Shown piece after piece: positions 1-5,538 of a stretch of DNA of 5,538 bases. The translations under genes were made by a program, and so were the position numbers. Source of the DNA: Woeseiaceae bacterium (lineage in GTDB: Bacteria > Pseudomonadota > Gammaproteobacteria > Steroidobacterales > Woeseiaceae); assembly GCA_002728725.1 (NCBI GenBank), contig PBVS01000095.1:1-5538 (forward strand). Reading direction: 5' to 3'. The notes beneath the pieces are model-generated. The model was not told the origin of the DNA. It ran no database searches and saw only the letters and a list, made by a program, of their open reading frames with translations. The stretch's first letter is position 1. Each line of letters opens with the position of its first letter.

Positions 1-51
1 ATTTGTAATATTATTTATGGCTTTCGCAGAATAACCTTCATTTGCAGATGA
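1..51 (+). CDS. Possible 3' end of an upstream gene (partial)
   Basis: Frame 1 is open from the left edge for 16 codons and ends at TGA 49-51, giving a C-terminal tail ICNIIYGFRRITFICR. Its stop shares ATGA with the ATG at 48, the classic 4-bp overlap of translationally coupled genes, which would also explain why the next gene lacks a clear ribosome binding site. The tail is too short to assign a family. Frame 2 is also open from the edge, to a TAA at 32-34, so the correct frame is not certain. Sixteen open codons occur easily by chance, so this call rests mainly on the overlap geometry. Confidence 0.3.
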   Translation: MCNIIYGFRRITFICR

Positions 52-1325
52 AAAGAGTAGAAAATTTAGTTATTGGTGCAGGATTGATGGGTATTACCAC
101 TGCTTACGAATTAATCCAGCGTGGGCAATCCGTTACGGTAATCGATCAACTCAGCGCGCCTGCATCATCGGCAAGTTATGCTAATGCAGGCATGTTGACA
201 CCATCCATGCCTGAACCATGGAATGGCCCCGGAGTGTATAAGAACCTAGTAAAATCTCTATTCAATCCGCAAGCTTCAATGCGCCTGAGATGGCATGCAA
301 TCCCTGATTTGATGTCTTGGGGTATAAAATTTTTGAGATATTCTTCGCAGTCACATTTTGATAGAGCATGCAGAGATAACTATTACTTAACAAGCTACTC
401 TCTAAAAAAAACACAAGAATTGTCTGAGAAGTTGGGACTTGAATACTGTCGAGGTACAGAAGGAACATTGAGTATTTTTCAAGAGCAAGACGATTTTCAG
501 GGCAAGAGCAATCTCTGCGATTCACTCAGACAGTATGGTATGAAATGCCGAGTTATTGGGCCCGATGAAATTATATCGCTGGTTCCAGCACTTGAGAGCA
601 TGAAACCAAAAATATACAAGGGAATTCATTTTTTTAATGATGAGTTTGGCGATGCGCATCTTTTTTGTACCGAAATTGAAAAGGAACTCATCAAATCCGG
701 AGGAAAAGTTCAGTATAACGAAACTGCAGAAGAAATAGTGATTCACGACAAGGAGGTAGTTGGCGTAAAAACAAATAATGGATTCATTGAATCAGATCGT
801 GTTGTTCTTGCGGCTGGTGCAGTCAGTCCAAAGATTCTAAAAAAAGTCGGGTTAAATCTGGATGTGAAACCCGCAAAAGGATATTCACTGACTGTGCATG
901 TTGACAACCTAAAAAGACAGCTTCCTTTGCCCGTATTAGATGATTCTCAAAACATTGTATTTACTCCTCTAGGTAATCGTTTGAGGATGGTGAGTACTGC
1001 TGAGTTTGCTGGTTTTGATACATCAATAGATCAGAATAGGATCGAAATGATGCTCAAATCGCTTAAAAAAATTCTGCCGAGTGTTCATGAATTGGTCAAT
1101 GAATCTGATGCGATTCCCTGGGCAGGTTTGAGACCAATGAGCTCCGATGGTAAGCCCTTTATCGGTTGGTCTAGAATCAGAGGACTTTTTGTTAATTGTG
1201 GACAAGGTCCACTTGGATGGACGCTTGCTATGGGTTCAGCAAATCTCGCAGCAGATATCATTACAGAAAGAGAAGCTTCTATTGATCCAGAGTTATTCTC
1301 TTTGAGTCGATCTAGAAGCAATTAA
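48..1325 (+). CDS. dadA: DadA-type FAD-dependent D-amino-acid dehydrogenase
   Basis: This is a 425-residue flavoenzyme of the DAO/DadA family, which oxidatively deaminates D-amino acids to 2-oxo acids and passes electrons to the respiratory chain at the inner membrane. E. coli DadA has 432 residues. The N-terminal Rossmann fold shows the FAD-binding GAGLMG (10-15) and an acidic D33 at the end of the second strand. Further landmarks shared with DadA, as I recall it, are ANAGMLTPSMPEPW (45-58), EGTLSIF (138-144), AKGYSLT (276-282), WAGLRPMSSDGKP (358-370) and a C-terminal FAD motif GQGPLGWTLAMGSA (385-398). E. coli has His at the second position of that last motif; here it is Gln386. I chose ATG 48 over the in-frame TTG at 42 because ATG is the commoner start, it lines up with the family N-terminus and it forms an ATGA overlap. 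No strong Shine-Dalgarno precedes either. No alanine racemase gene (dadX) is visible. The family is secure; the exact substrate is inferred, and other amine or N-substituted amino acid oxidases share this fold. Confidence 0.87.
   Translation: MKRVENLVIGAGLMGITTAYELIQRGQSVTVIDQLSAPASSASYANAGMLTPSMPEPWNGPGVYKNLVKSLFNPQASMRLRWHAIPDLMSWGIKFLRYSSQSHFDRACRDNYYLTSYSLKKTQELSEKLGLEYCRGTEGTLSIFQEQDDFQGKSNLCDSLRQYGMKCRVIGPDEIISLVPALESMKPKIYKGIHFFNDEFGDAHLFCTEIEKELIKSGGKVQYNETAEEIVIHDKEVVGVKTNNGFIESDRVVLAAGAVSPKILKKVGLNLDVKPAKGYSLTVHVDNLKRQLPLPVLDDSQNIVFTPLGNRLRMVSTAEFAGFDTSIDQNRIEMMLKSLKKILPSVHELVNESDAIPWAGLRPMSSDGKPFIGWSRIRGLFVNCGQGPLGWTLAMGSANLAADIITEREASIDPELFSLSRSRSN
1275..1319 (-). terminator. Possible nested hairpin / weak terminator for the convergent transporter gene
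   Basis: A perfect 7-bp inverted repeat, GCTTCTA (1275-1281) and TAGAAGC (1313-1319), is extended by GATC (1284-1287) pairing with GATC (1309-1312) after a 2-nt bulge. It encloses a small AGAG/CTCT hairpin (1289-1292, 1298-1301). Read on the minus strand, the stem is followed by a pyrimidine-rich run (TTCTCTTTCT), so it could terminate transporter transcripts inside the dadA 3' end. On the plus strand the stem is followed by A residues, not U, so it is a poor intrinsic terminator for dadA. The T-run is interrupted and the stem is not GC-rich, so the role is speculative. Confidence 0.25.
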
Positions 1326-1331
1326 AAAAAC

Positions 1332-2609
1332 TTATTTAACTACCTTGGTATTCCACAAGGATGCCGCCAATAATAGTGAAACTATTGAGGATCCAATCCA
1401 GAACATAATTGCTGAATCAAAATCATAGATCCTATTTCCATCTGTAATTATCGTGTTATTGCTAATCAATGAAGCGCTCACATTTTCTTGAATCGCCGCC
1501 CCCAAATAGCTGAATATACCGACAAAACCCATAGCGGCACCAGTTGCACCTTTGGGAGCGATATCCACTGCAAATAAACCACCAAGCGAAGCCATAAGAC
1601 CACTTAAGGTTGCCCCATACAATGCAAAAGCAAGCATCTGAATAAGTTCATTAGTTGGGCCATAGAAGATCAATACCAGAGCGGCGACTTCCACTACAGC
1701 AAAAATTAAATTTGCTGGTGGCCTCCTTGCATCAAAGAATTTGTCAGAGACAAATCCATAAGCGATGGAGCCAAAAATACCTGCCAATGTATTGATGCTC
1801 ATAAAAAAAGCGGCTTCCGTTAACGAATAATTTCTAACTTCCTGTAAATAGAGAATCCCCCAGCTATTGATTGCATATCTGGTTACATACATCAAAGCAC
1901 TTGCAAGCGCTACCACCCAGATTGCTTTGATGCCCAGCATCACTTTTTGTGTAGCCCATGTGGTTTTCTCTTTAGGGGGTTCCGTTTTTTCATTCTTCCA
2001 GGTATTTATATCTGGCAAACCAATTGTTGTTGGTGCGTTCCTCAAAAAAGCATAGGCCCATGCCGCTACCCCCAAACATAATATTCCTGGAGAAATATAA
2101 CCCCATTGCCAGCCATATGCTGCGACGATTGCAGCAATCACATAAAAGGTAATACCTTCTCCAATAGAGTGCGATGCATTCCAGATGCCATAACATCTGC
2201 CTCTTTCGCTATAACTAAACCAATTTGTAATGGATACAACAGACGCTGGGGCAGCCATGCCTTGGAAGAAGCCATTGAGAGTCCAGAGAATAATTGCCAA
2301 CCAAAGGAAAGTTGAAATACCCATAAAAATATTGATTACAGCTGCCAAGAAAATACTCAATGAAAAAAATATTCTAGGCGGAAAATAATCTGACAAGAAA
2401 CCATTGATACATTTTCCAGCAGCATATCCATAGAATAGTGCAGCACCAATCATACCGAGTTCATCTATTGTAAAGATACCCGCATCAATCAGAGGTTTTT
2501 TTACAATCGATAGACCCAGTCGGCACGTATAGATAAAACCATATCCAAGTGTAATGGCCAGCATCACTCTTAAACGGTATTTCTTATATAATCTGTCGAC
2601 CTGATTCAT
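1332..2609 (-). CDS. MFS transporter, organophosphate:phosphate antiporter (GlpT/UhpT/UhpC) family
   Basis: This 425-residue inner-membrane protein has about 12 hydrophobic segments split 6+6 by a hydrophilic, Lys/Glu-rich cytoplasmic loop (about 195-225). It belongs to the OPA branch of the major facilitator superfamily, whose members exchange phosphorylated compounds for phosphate. The two arginines that bind phosphate in GlpT (R45 and R269) have matches in R30 (context YTCRLGLS) and R244 (YVTRYAINSW). His147 in WNASHSIGEG matches the GlpT WNCAHN motif. Other family marks are GFLSDYFPPR (70-79), NGFFQGM (112-118), SDKFF (288-292) and TGAAMGFVG (356-364). Compared with GlpT, the loop before the last helix is longer and polar (about 382-399). 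An in-frame stop three codons upstream (2619-2621) makes this the earliest ATG; no strong ribosome binding site is seen. It is divergent from fabA across 197 bp and converges on dadA. The conserved arginines favour a phosphorylated anionic substrate (glycerol-3-phosphate, hexose phosphate, phosphoglycerate or a phosphonate), but the substrate cannot be named. A UhpC-like sensor role is possible, although no two-component partner is present. Confidence 0.85.
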   Translation of the reverse strand: MNQVDRLYKKYRLRVMLAITLGYGFIYTCRLGLSIVKKPLIDAGIFTIDELGMIGAALFYGYAAGKCINGFLSDYFPPRIFFSLSIFLAAVINIFMGISTFLWLAIILWTLNGFFQGMAAPASVVSITNWFSYSERGRCYGIWNASHSIGEGITFYVIAAIVAAYGWQWGYISPGILCLGVAAWAYAFLRNAPTTIGLPDINTWKNEKTEPPKEKTTWATQKVMLGIKAIWVVALASALMYVTRYAINSWGILYLQEVRNYSLTEAAFFMSINTLAGIFGSIAYGFVSDKFFDARRPPANLIFAVVEVAALVLIFYGPTNELIQMLAFALYGATLSGLMASLGGLFAVDIAPKGATGAAMGFVGIFSYLGAAIQENVSASLISNNTIITDGNRIYDFDSAIMFWIGSSIVSLLLAASLWNTKVVK

Positions 2610-2618
2610 TGGATAAAT

Positions 2619-2628
2619 TTAAGCTTAA
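2619..2628. repeat. Perfect 10-bp palindrome TTAAGCTTAA
   Basis: TTAAGCTTAA reads the same on both strands and lies 10 bp upstream of the transporter start codon, within its leader or promoter. It could be an operator half-site or a chance AT-rich palindrome; the symmetry does not extend beyond 10 bp. Confidence 0.3.
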
Positions 2629-2678
2629 GATAGCAATAACCATATATTAAAATACATATAAATATCCATGAAGATAGC
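2627..2678. repeat. Pair of 8-bp direct repeats AAGATAGC
   Basis: AAGATAGC occurs at 2627-2634 and again at 2671-2678, with starts 44 bp apart, about four helical turns. Both copies lie between the transporter start and the proposed fabA promoter, where a regulator's paired sites could sit. Eight bases repeated once in 200 bp is weak evidence. Confidence 0.2.
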
Positions 2679-2792
2679 GAAAAAGGGAATTTTTTAGAAT
2701 AATCTCTCAATTTTAGTTAAAATATGCTCTCAGTTACTACTGTATTGGATTTAGATATACATATTGCAAATCAAGCCATCGAATCTTATGGC

Positions 2793-2796
2793 GGAG
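2793..2796 (+). promoter_or_regulatory. fabA ribosome binding site
   Basis: GGAG at 2793-2796 lies 10 nt before the fabA ATG and is the only Shine-Dalgarno-like sequence nearby. An in-frame TAA at 2801-2803, immediately upstream, rules out any earlier fabA start, so the ATG at 2807 is well fixed. Confidence 0.7.
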
Positions 2797-2806
2797 AAAA
2801 TAACCC

Positions 2807-3334
2807 ATGGAATTACCCAGCGACAGAAAAAATTCTTATGATTACGATGAGCTTTTAAGTTGTGCCAATGGGACTTTATTCAGCCCGGACAGCGGGCGAT
2901 TGCCATTACCTGGAATGCTCATGACAGATAGGATAAATCTCATATCCAAAGAGGGTGGAGAGTATGGTAAGGGTGAAATTCATGCAGAATTGGATATCAA
3001 TCCAGAGATGTGGTTTTTCAAGAGCCATTTTCATGAAGATCCAGTAATGCCTGGATGTCTTGGATTAGATGCTCTCTGGCAACTGGTTGGCTTTCATCTT
3101 GTTTGGTTGGGTTTCAAGGGTAGGGGTAGAGCCCTTGGTGTGAATAAGGTACGATTTACCGGTCAGATATTACCCACATCAAAATTAGTTTCTTTTAAGT
3201 TAGATTTTAAAAGATTTATTACTCGCAAACTTATTCTTGCAATTGCAGACGGAACTGTCGCTGTAGATGGAAGAAAAATTTACGAGGCAGAGGATTTACG
3301 TGTTGGATTATTTACGTCCACTGAGGATTTTTAA
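2807..3334 (+). CDS. fabA: 3-hydroxydecanoyl-ACP dehydratase/isomerase FabA
   Basis: This 175-residue cytosolic hot-dog-fold enzyme of type II fatty acid synthesis dehydrates 3-hydroxydecanoyl-ACP and isomerises trans-2- to cis-3-decenoyl-ACP, the branch point for unsaturated fatty acids. E. coli FabA has 172 residues, and similarity to it runs along the whole length. The active site is visible: His74 in [12 protein letters not shown] and Asp88 in CLGLDALWQ are 14 residues apart, as for E. coli His70 and Asp84. Other conserved blocks are [12 protein letters not shown] (60-71), GRALGV and [13 protein letters not shown] in the middle, and a DLRVGLF tail. This motif set separates it from the FabZ dehydratase, which cannot isomerise. 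It is the first gene of a fabA-fabB operon. In Pseudomonas and many alphaproteobacteria these genes are likewise adjacent, whereas in E. coli they are apart. Confidence 0.97.
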   Translation: MELPSDRKNSYDYDELLSCANGTLFSPDSGRLPLPGMLMTDRINLISKEGGEYGKGEIHAELDINPEMWFFKSHFHEDPVMPGCLGLDALWQLVGFHLVWLGFKGRGRALGVNKVRFTGQILPTSKLVSFKLDFKRFITRKLILAIADGTVAVDGRKIYEAEDLRVGLFTSTEDF

Positions 3335-3337
3335 GGA
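3333..3337 (+). promoter_or_regulatory. fabB ribosome binding site overlapping the fabA stop
   Basis: AAGGA at 3333-3337 begins inside the fabA TAA and lies 6 nt from the fabB ATG. The site is strong and well spaced, and its overlap with the upstream stop suggests coupled translation of the two synthesis enzymes. Confidence 0.75.
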
Positions 3338-3343
3338 AGATTT

Positions 3344-4558
3344 ATGAGAAGAGTTGTAATTACAGGTATGGGTGTTGTTTCTTGTTTGGGTAATTCGAAA
3401 TCAGAAGTATTGGATTCAATTAAAACTGGAAAATCAGGCATTACTTTCAATGAATCTTTCAAAGAAAGCGGAATGAGAAGCCAGATATCCGGAAGCATTG
3501 ATATCAATATCGAAGACTTAATTGATAGAAAAATAAGAAGATTTATGGGTGGAGCGGCAGCCTATGCATACATTGCGATGCAACAGGCAATTGATGATGC
3601 CGGTTTGAGTGAGAAAGAGGTATCCAATCCAATGACGGGGTTGATTGCGTCATCAGGAGGGGCATCCAGTGCAAATATCGTCTCAAGTTCAGATACACTG
3701 AGAAACAAAGGGGTAAGAAGAATTGGTCCCTACATGGTACCCAGAACAATGGGAAGCACGGTCTCTGCTTGTTTAGCCACTCCATACAAAATTAAAGGCC
3801 TCAATTATTCCATTACCTCTGCATGTGCGACAAGCGCGCATTGTATCGGTGCCGGCATGGAACAAATACAAATGGGCAAACAAGATATTATTTTCGCAGG
3901 AGGCGGCGAAGAGGAGGATTGGTCATTAGCCTGTTTGTTTGATGCCATGGGCGCTTTATCGACAAAATACAATGATACACCTGAGCTGGCATCAAGAGCC
4001 TATGATGTCAATCGAGATGGATTCGTCATTGCTGCCGGTGCGGGTATGCTTGTTCTAGAGGAGCTCGAGCACGCCAAAGCTAGAGGTGCAAAAATATACG
4101 GTGAAATAGTTGGATACGGTGCAACCTCTGATGGCCATGATATGGTTGCTCCATCAGGTGAAGGAGCCATTCGCTGTATGCAGATGGCACAAAGCACTGT
4201 CTCAGAAAAAATCGACTACATAAACACTCACGGAACCAGCACCCCAGTTGGTGATACTACTGAGCTTAAAGCCATCAGAGAAGTGTTTAAGGAAGACTTA
4301 CCTAGATTTTCTACAAGCAAATCCCTGTGTGGACACTCTCTGGGTGCTACAGGTGTCCAAGAAGCTATCCATTGCCTGATGATGATTGAAGATAACTTTA
4401 TTATGCCCTCAATCAATGTCATGGATATCGATCCAGATGTTGGAAATATGCCTTTGGTTACAGAGTGCGTTGAAGATGCAAACGTCAATACAGTGATGAG
4501 CAACAGTTTTGGTTTTGGTGGAACGAATGCCACACTCATCATGCAAAAATACAGTTAA
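3344..4558 (+). CDS. fabB: 3-oxoacyl-ACP synthase I FabB
   Basis: This 404-residue cytosolic thiolase-fold condensing enzyme (E. coli FabB has 406) elongates acyl-ACPs with malonyl-ACP, including the cis-3-decenoyl-ACP made by FabA, which commits carbon to unsaturated fatty acids. The Cys-His-His triad and supporting lysine are visible: Cys161 in [11 protein letters not shown], His296 in [11 protein letters not shown], Lys326 in STSKSLCGH, and His331 in GHSLGATG. These sit two residues before E. coli C163, H298, K328 and H333. The C-terminal [10 protein letters not shown] (387-396) holds the gating phenylalanines F389 and F391. Blocks such as [23 protein letters not shown] and [18 protein letters not shown] match FabB rather than FabF as I recall them. 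It follows fabA in the same frame after 9 nt, so the start is bounded by the fabA stop. Confidence 0.96.
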   Translation: MRRVVITGMGVVSCLGNSKSEVLDSIKTGKSGITFNESFKESGMRSQISGSIDINIEDLIDRKIRRFMGGAAAYAYIAMQQAIDDAGLSEKEVSNPMTGLIASSGGASSANIVSSSDTLRNKGVRRIGPYMVPRTMGSTVSACLATPYKIKGLNYSITSACATSAHCIGAGMEQIQMGKQDIIFAGGGEEEDWSLACLFDAMGALSTKYNDTPELASRAYDVNRDGFVIAAGAGMLVLEELEHAKARGAKIYGEIVGYGATSDGHDMVAPSGEGAIRCMQMAQSTVSEKIDYINTHGTSTPVGDTTELKAIREVFKEDLPRFSTSKSLCGHSLGATGVQEAIHCLMMIEDNFIMPSINVMDIDPDVGNMPLVTECVEDANVNTVMSNSFGFGGTNATLIMQKYS

Positions 4559-4572
4559 ATCTGAGTCATATT

Positions 4573-5433
4573 ATGAAAATTGAATTACTTAAAGAAGACG
4601 AATCTTTTGGTGGTCAAGTGCAAACATATCGTCATAACTCCCCAGTGAATAATTGTGATATGCAATTCTCAATTTATCTCCCACCTCTCAAAAATAATAA
4701 TAAAGCACCCGTGCTTACTTGGTTGTCTGGCCTCACATGCAATGAGGATACATTTATGATAAAGGCTGGAGCTCAAAGAATGGCATCGGAGCTAGGCCTT
4801 GTAATTGTTGCTCCCGATACCAGTCCAAGAGGTGATGATGTTCCTGATGATGAAGAAAGTGCATATGATTTTGGTCTGGGAGCTGGCTTTTATCTTGATG
4901 CTTTACAAGATCCATGGAAAAAAAATTACAATATGTACAGCTACGTAACCAAGGAGTTAAATGAGATTGTTTACGCTAACTTTCAGGTTGACAAAAATCG
5001 TCACGGCATATTTGGTCATTCAATGGGAGGACATGGCGCTCTCACTATAGGGCTCAAAAATCCAAATTCATACAAATCCATTTCGGCATTCGCTCCAATT
5101 TGTAACCCAATAAATTGCCCATGGGGCAAGAAAGCATTGAGCAATTACTTGGGGGACGATCAAAACGACTGGAGTAACTACGATGCATCGGAATTAATAG
5201 AGAAGGGCATGGTTCGGACACCTCGCAATCCAGTTTTAATTGATCAAGGTCTCAGTGATGAGTTTCTTGAAAGGGAGTTAAATACAGATCATTTTGAAGA
5301 AGTCTGTGAGACAAAAAATGCAAACATGATCATTCGACGTCATTCAGGATATGGCCATGGCTACTATTTTATTTCCACTTTCATGGAAGATCACCTCAAG
5401 CACCATGCCAAATATTTATCTGATGAGGATTAA
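4573..5433 (+). CDS. fghA: S-formylglutathione hydrolase (esterase D family)
   Basis: This 286-residue cytosolic alpha/beta hydrolase splits S-formylglutathione into formate and glutathione, the last step of glutathione-dependent formaldehyde detoxification. Relatives such as E. coli FrmB and human esterase D are about 280 residues. The nucleophile is Ser150 in GHSMGGHGA. Asp229 (IDQGLSDEFL) and His262 (GYGHGYYFIS) complete the triad at positions close to human S149, D226 and H260. SGLTCNEDTF (52-61), with the family cysteine C56, APDTSPRG (80-87) and GAGFYLDA (103-110) are signature blocks. No signal peptide is seen. It lies 14 nt after fabB and is probably co-transcribed; the only ribosome site is a weak GAG (4563-4565) 7 nt before ATG. 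The usual partner, S-hydroxymethylglutathione dehydrogenase (adhC/frmA), is not in the window. The family is certain; a broader esterase activity is possible. Confidence 0.93.
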   Translation: MKIELLKEDESFGGQVQTYRHNSPVNNCDMQFSIYLPPLKNNNKAPVLTWLSGLTCNEDTFMIKAGAQRMASELGLVIVAPDTSPRGDDVPDDEESAYDFGLGAGFYLDALQDPWKKNYNMYSYVTKELNEIVYANFQVDKNRHGIFGHSMGGHGALTIGLKNPNSYKSISAFAPICNPINCPWGKKALSNYLGDDQNDWSNYDASELIEKGMVRTPRNPVLIDQGLSDEFLERELNTDHFEEVCETKNANMIIRRHSGYGHGYYFISTFMEDHLKHHAKYLSDED

Positions 5434-5451
5434 TCTCACTGCACTCTTCTT

Positions 5452-5538
5452 ATGATGCTATCAATCTGGTATATATTTTTAATCATACCTATCGGCATTT
5501 TCTATATTTTTCTTAGTTATTTATTCTCAATCGATTGG
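5452..5538 (+). CDS. 5' end of a possible membrane protein gene (partial)
   Basis: After the hydrolase stop there is an 18-nt gap, then ATG ATG (5452, 5455) opens a frame that stays open for 29 codons to the right edge. The N-terminus is almost entirely hydrophobic (IWYIFLIIPIGIFYIFL, residues 5-21), as expected of a first transmembrane helix or uncleaved signal anchor. There is no clear Shine-Dalgarno and no terminator before it, so it may be the fourth gene of the fab operon. Too little is present to name a family. An AT-rich non-coding stretch could also look this way. Confidence 0.45.
   Translation, partial: MMLSIWYIFLIIPIGIFYIFLSYLFSIDW

Larger units (their letters stand above)
2610..2806. 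promoter_or_regulatory. Divergent intergenic region between the transporter gene and fabA
   Basis: This 197-bp, very AT-rich stretch lies between the divergent starts and must hold the promoters for the transporter gene (leftward) and the fabA operon (rightward). A candidate -10 for fabA is TAAAAT at 2718-2723, five of six matches to TATAAT, but its upstream -35 (TTAGAA, 2694-2699) is poor; it would give a leader of about 75 nt. A leftward candidate is TTCATG-17 nt-TAATAT read on the minus strand, also weak. I found no recognisable match to the E. coli FadR or FabR operators. A 10-bp palindrome and an 8-bp direct repeat sit in the transporter-proximal part. A 44-codon frame (2724-2858) crosses the region but looks non-coding. 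Confidence 0.5.

Noticed and set aside
17..34. Short frame ATG...TAA, or an alternative upstream-gene tail in frame 2.
   Set aside because: Five codons from the ATG cannot be supported as a gene. As a gene tail it competes with frame 1, which has the better ATGA geometry.
42..50. TTG at 42 as the dadA start.
   Set aside because: It adds only two residues and has no ribosome site; ATG 48 gives the family-like N-terminus and overlaps a stop codon.
404..411. A run of eight A residues in dadA, considered as a slippage or phase-variation site.
   Set aside because: It encodes Lys-Lys in a continuous family-length protein, and such runs are common in AT-rich genes.
2764..2789. TTGCAA followed by TCTTAT as a fabA promoter.
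   Set aside because: The 14-bp spacer is too short, and the -10 would lie almost on the ribosome binding site.
2724..2858. A 44-codon plus-strand frame starting at ATG 2724, overlapping the fabA start by 52 nt; considered as a leader peptide or small gene.
   Set aside because: It has no Shine-Dalgarno, no recognisable motif, and its second half is the out-of-frame shadow of fabA and its ribosome site.
4228..4542. A 104-codon minus-strand open frame opposite fabB.
   Set aside because: It lies wholly antisense to a highly conserved enzyme and shows no family features. It is a shadow of fabB, like the other antisense frames in dadA, the transporter gene and fabB.
4559..4572. A possible terminator or promoter between fabB and the hydrolase gene.
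   Set aside because: The 14-nt gap holds no hairpin, T-run or promoter boxes, so co-transcription is the simpler reading.

Overview
The window comes from an AT-rich (roughly 40% G+C by eye) proteobacterium. FabA plus FabB is the anaerobic-type unsaturated fatty acid pathway, found mainly in Gamma- and Alphaproteobacteria, and the glutathione-linked formaldehyde hydrolase fits the same groups. The FabA and FabB proteins align closely with the E. coli enzymes as I remember them. An AT-rich, possibly marine, gammaproteobacterium is my best guess, but no gene here fixes the taxon. All five complete genes end in TAA, spacers are short, and I see no IS element, CRISPR array, tRNA, rRNA or phage gene.

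Layout, left to right. (1) Positions 1-51 may hold the last codons of an upstream plus-strand gene whose TGA overlaps the next ATG. (2) 48-1325 (+) encodes a DadA-type FAD-dependent D-amino-acid dehydrogenase. (3) 1332-2609 (-) encodes an organophosphate:phosphate antiporter (GlpT/UhpT/UhpC type) of the major facilitator superfamily. It converges on dadA with only 6 bp between the stop codons. (4) 2610-2806 is the only real intergenic region, a 197-bp AT-rich divergent promoter region. (5) 2807-5433 (+) is a compact probable operon: fabA, fabB (9-bp gap) and an S-formylglutathione hydrolase gene (14-bp gap). (6) From 5452 a membrane-protein-like reading frame runs off the right edge.

Functionally, fabA and fabB form one unit. 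FabA dehydrates 3-hydroxydecanoyl-ACP and isomerises the trans-2 product to cis-3-decenoyl-ACP, and FabB elongates that product, committing carbon to unsaturated membrane lipids. The S-formylglutathione hydrolase finishes glutathione-dependent formaldehyde oxidation. Its usual partner, a class III alcohol dehydrogenase, is not in the window, so its place behind fabAB looks like co-transcription without an obvious pathway link. The left half is a catabolic or uptake pair: an amino-acid-oxidising flavoenzyme facing an organophosphate-type transporter. Whether they act on related substrates cannot be read from the sequence.

I found no convincing undescribed system. The points most worth a second look are the fabA-fabB-fghA arrangement, the near-abutting convergent pair with a nested inverted repeat in the dadA 3' end, and the dadA C-terminal motif variant.
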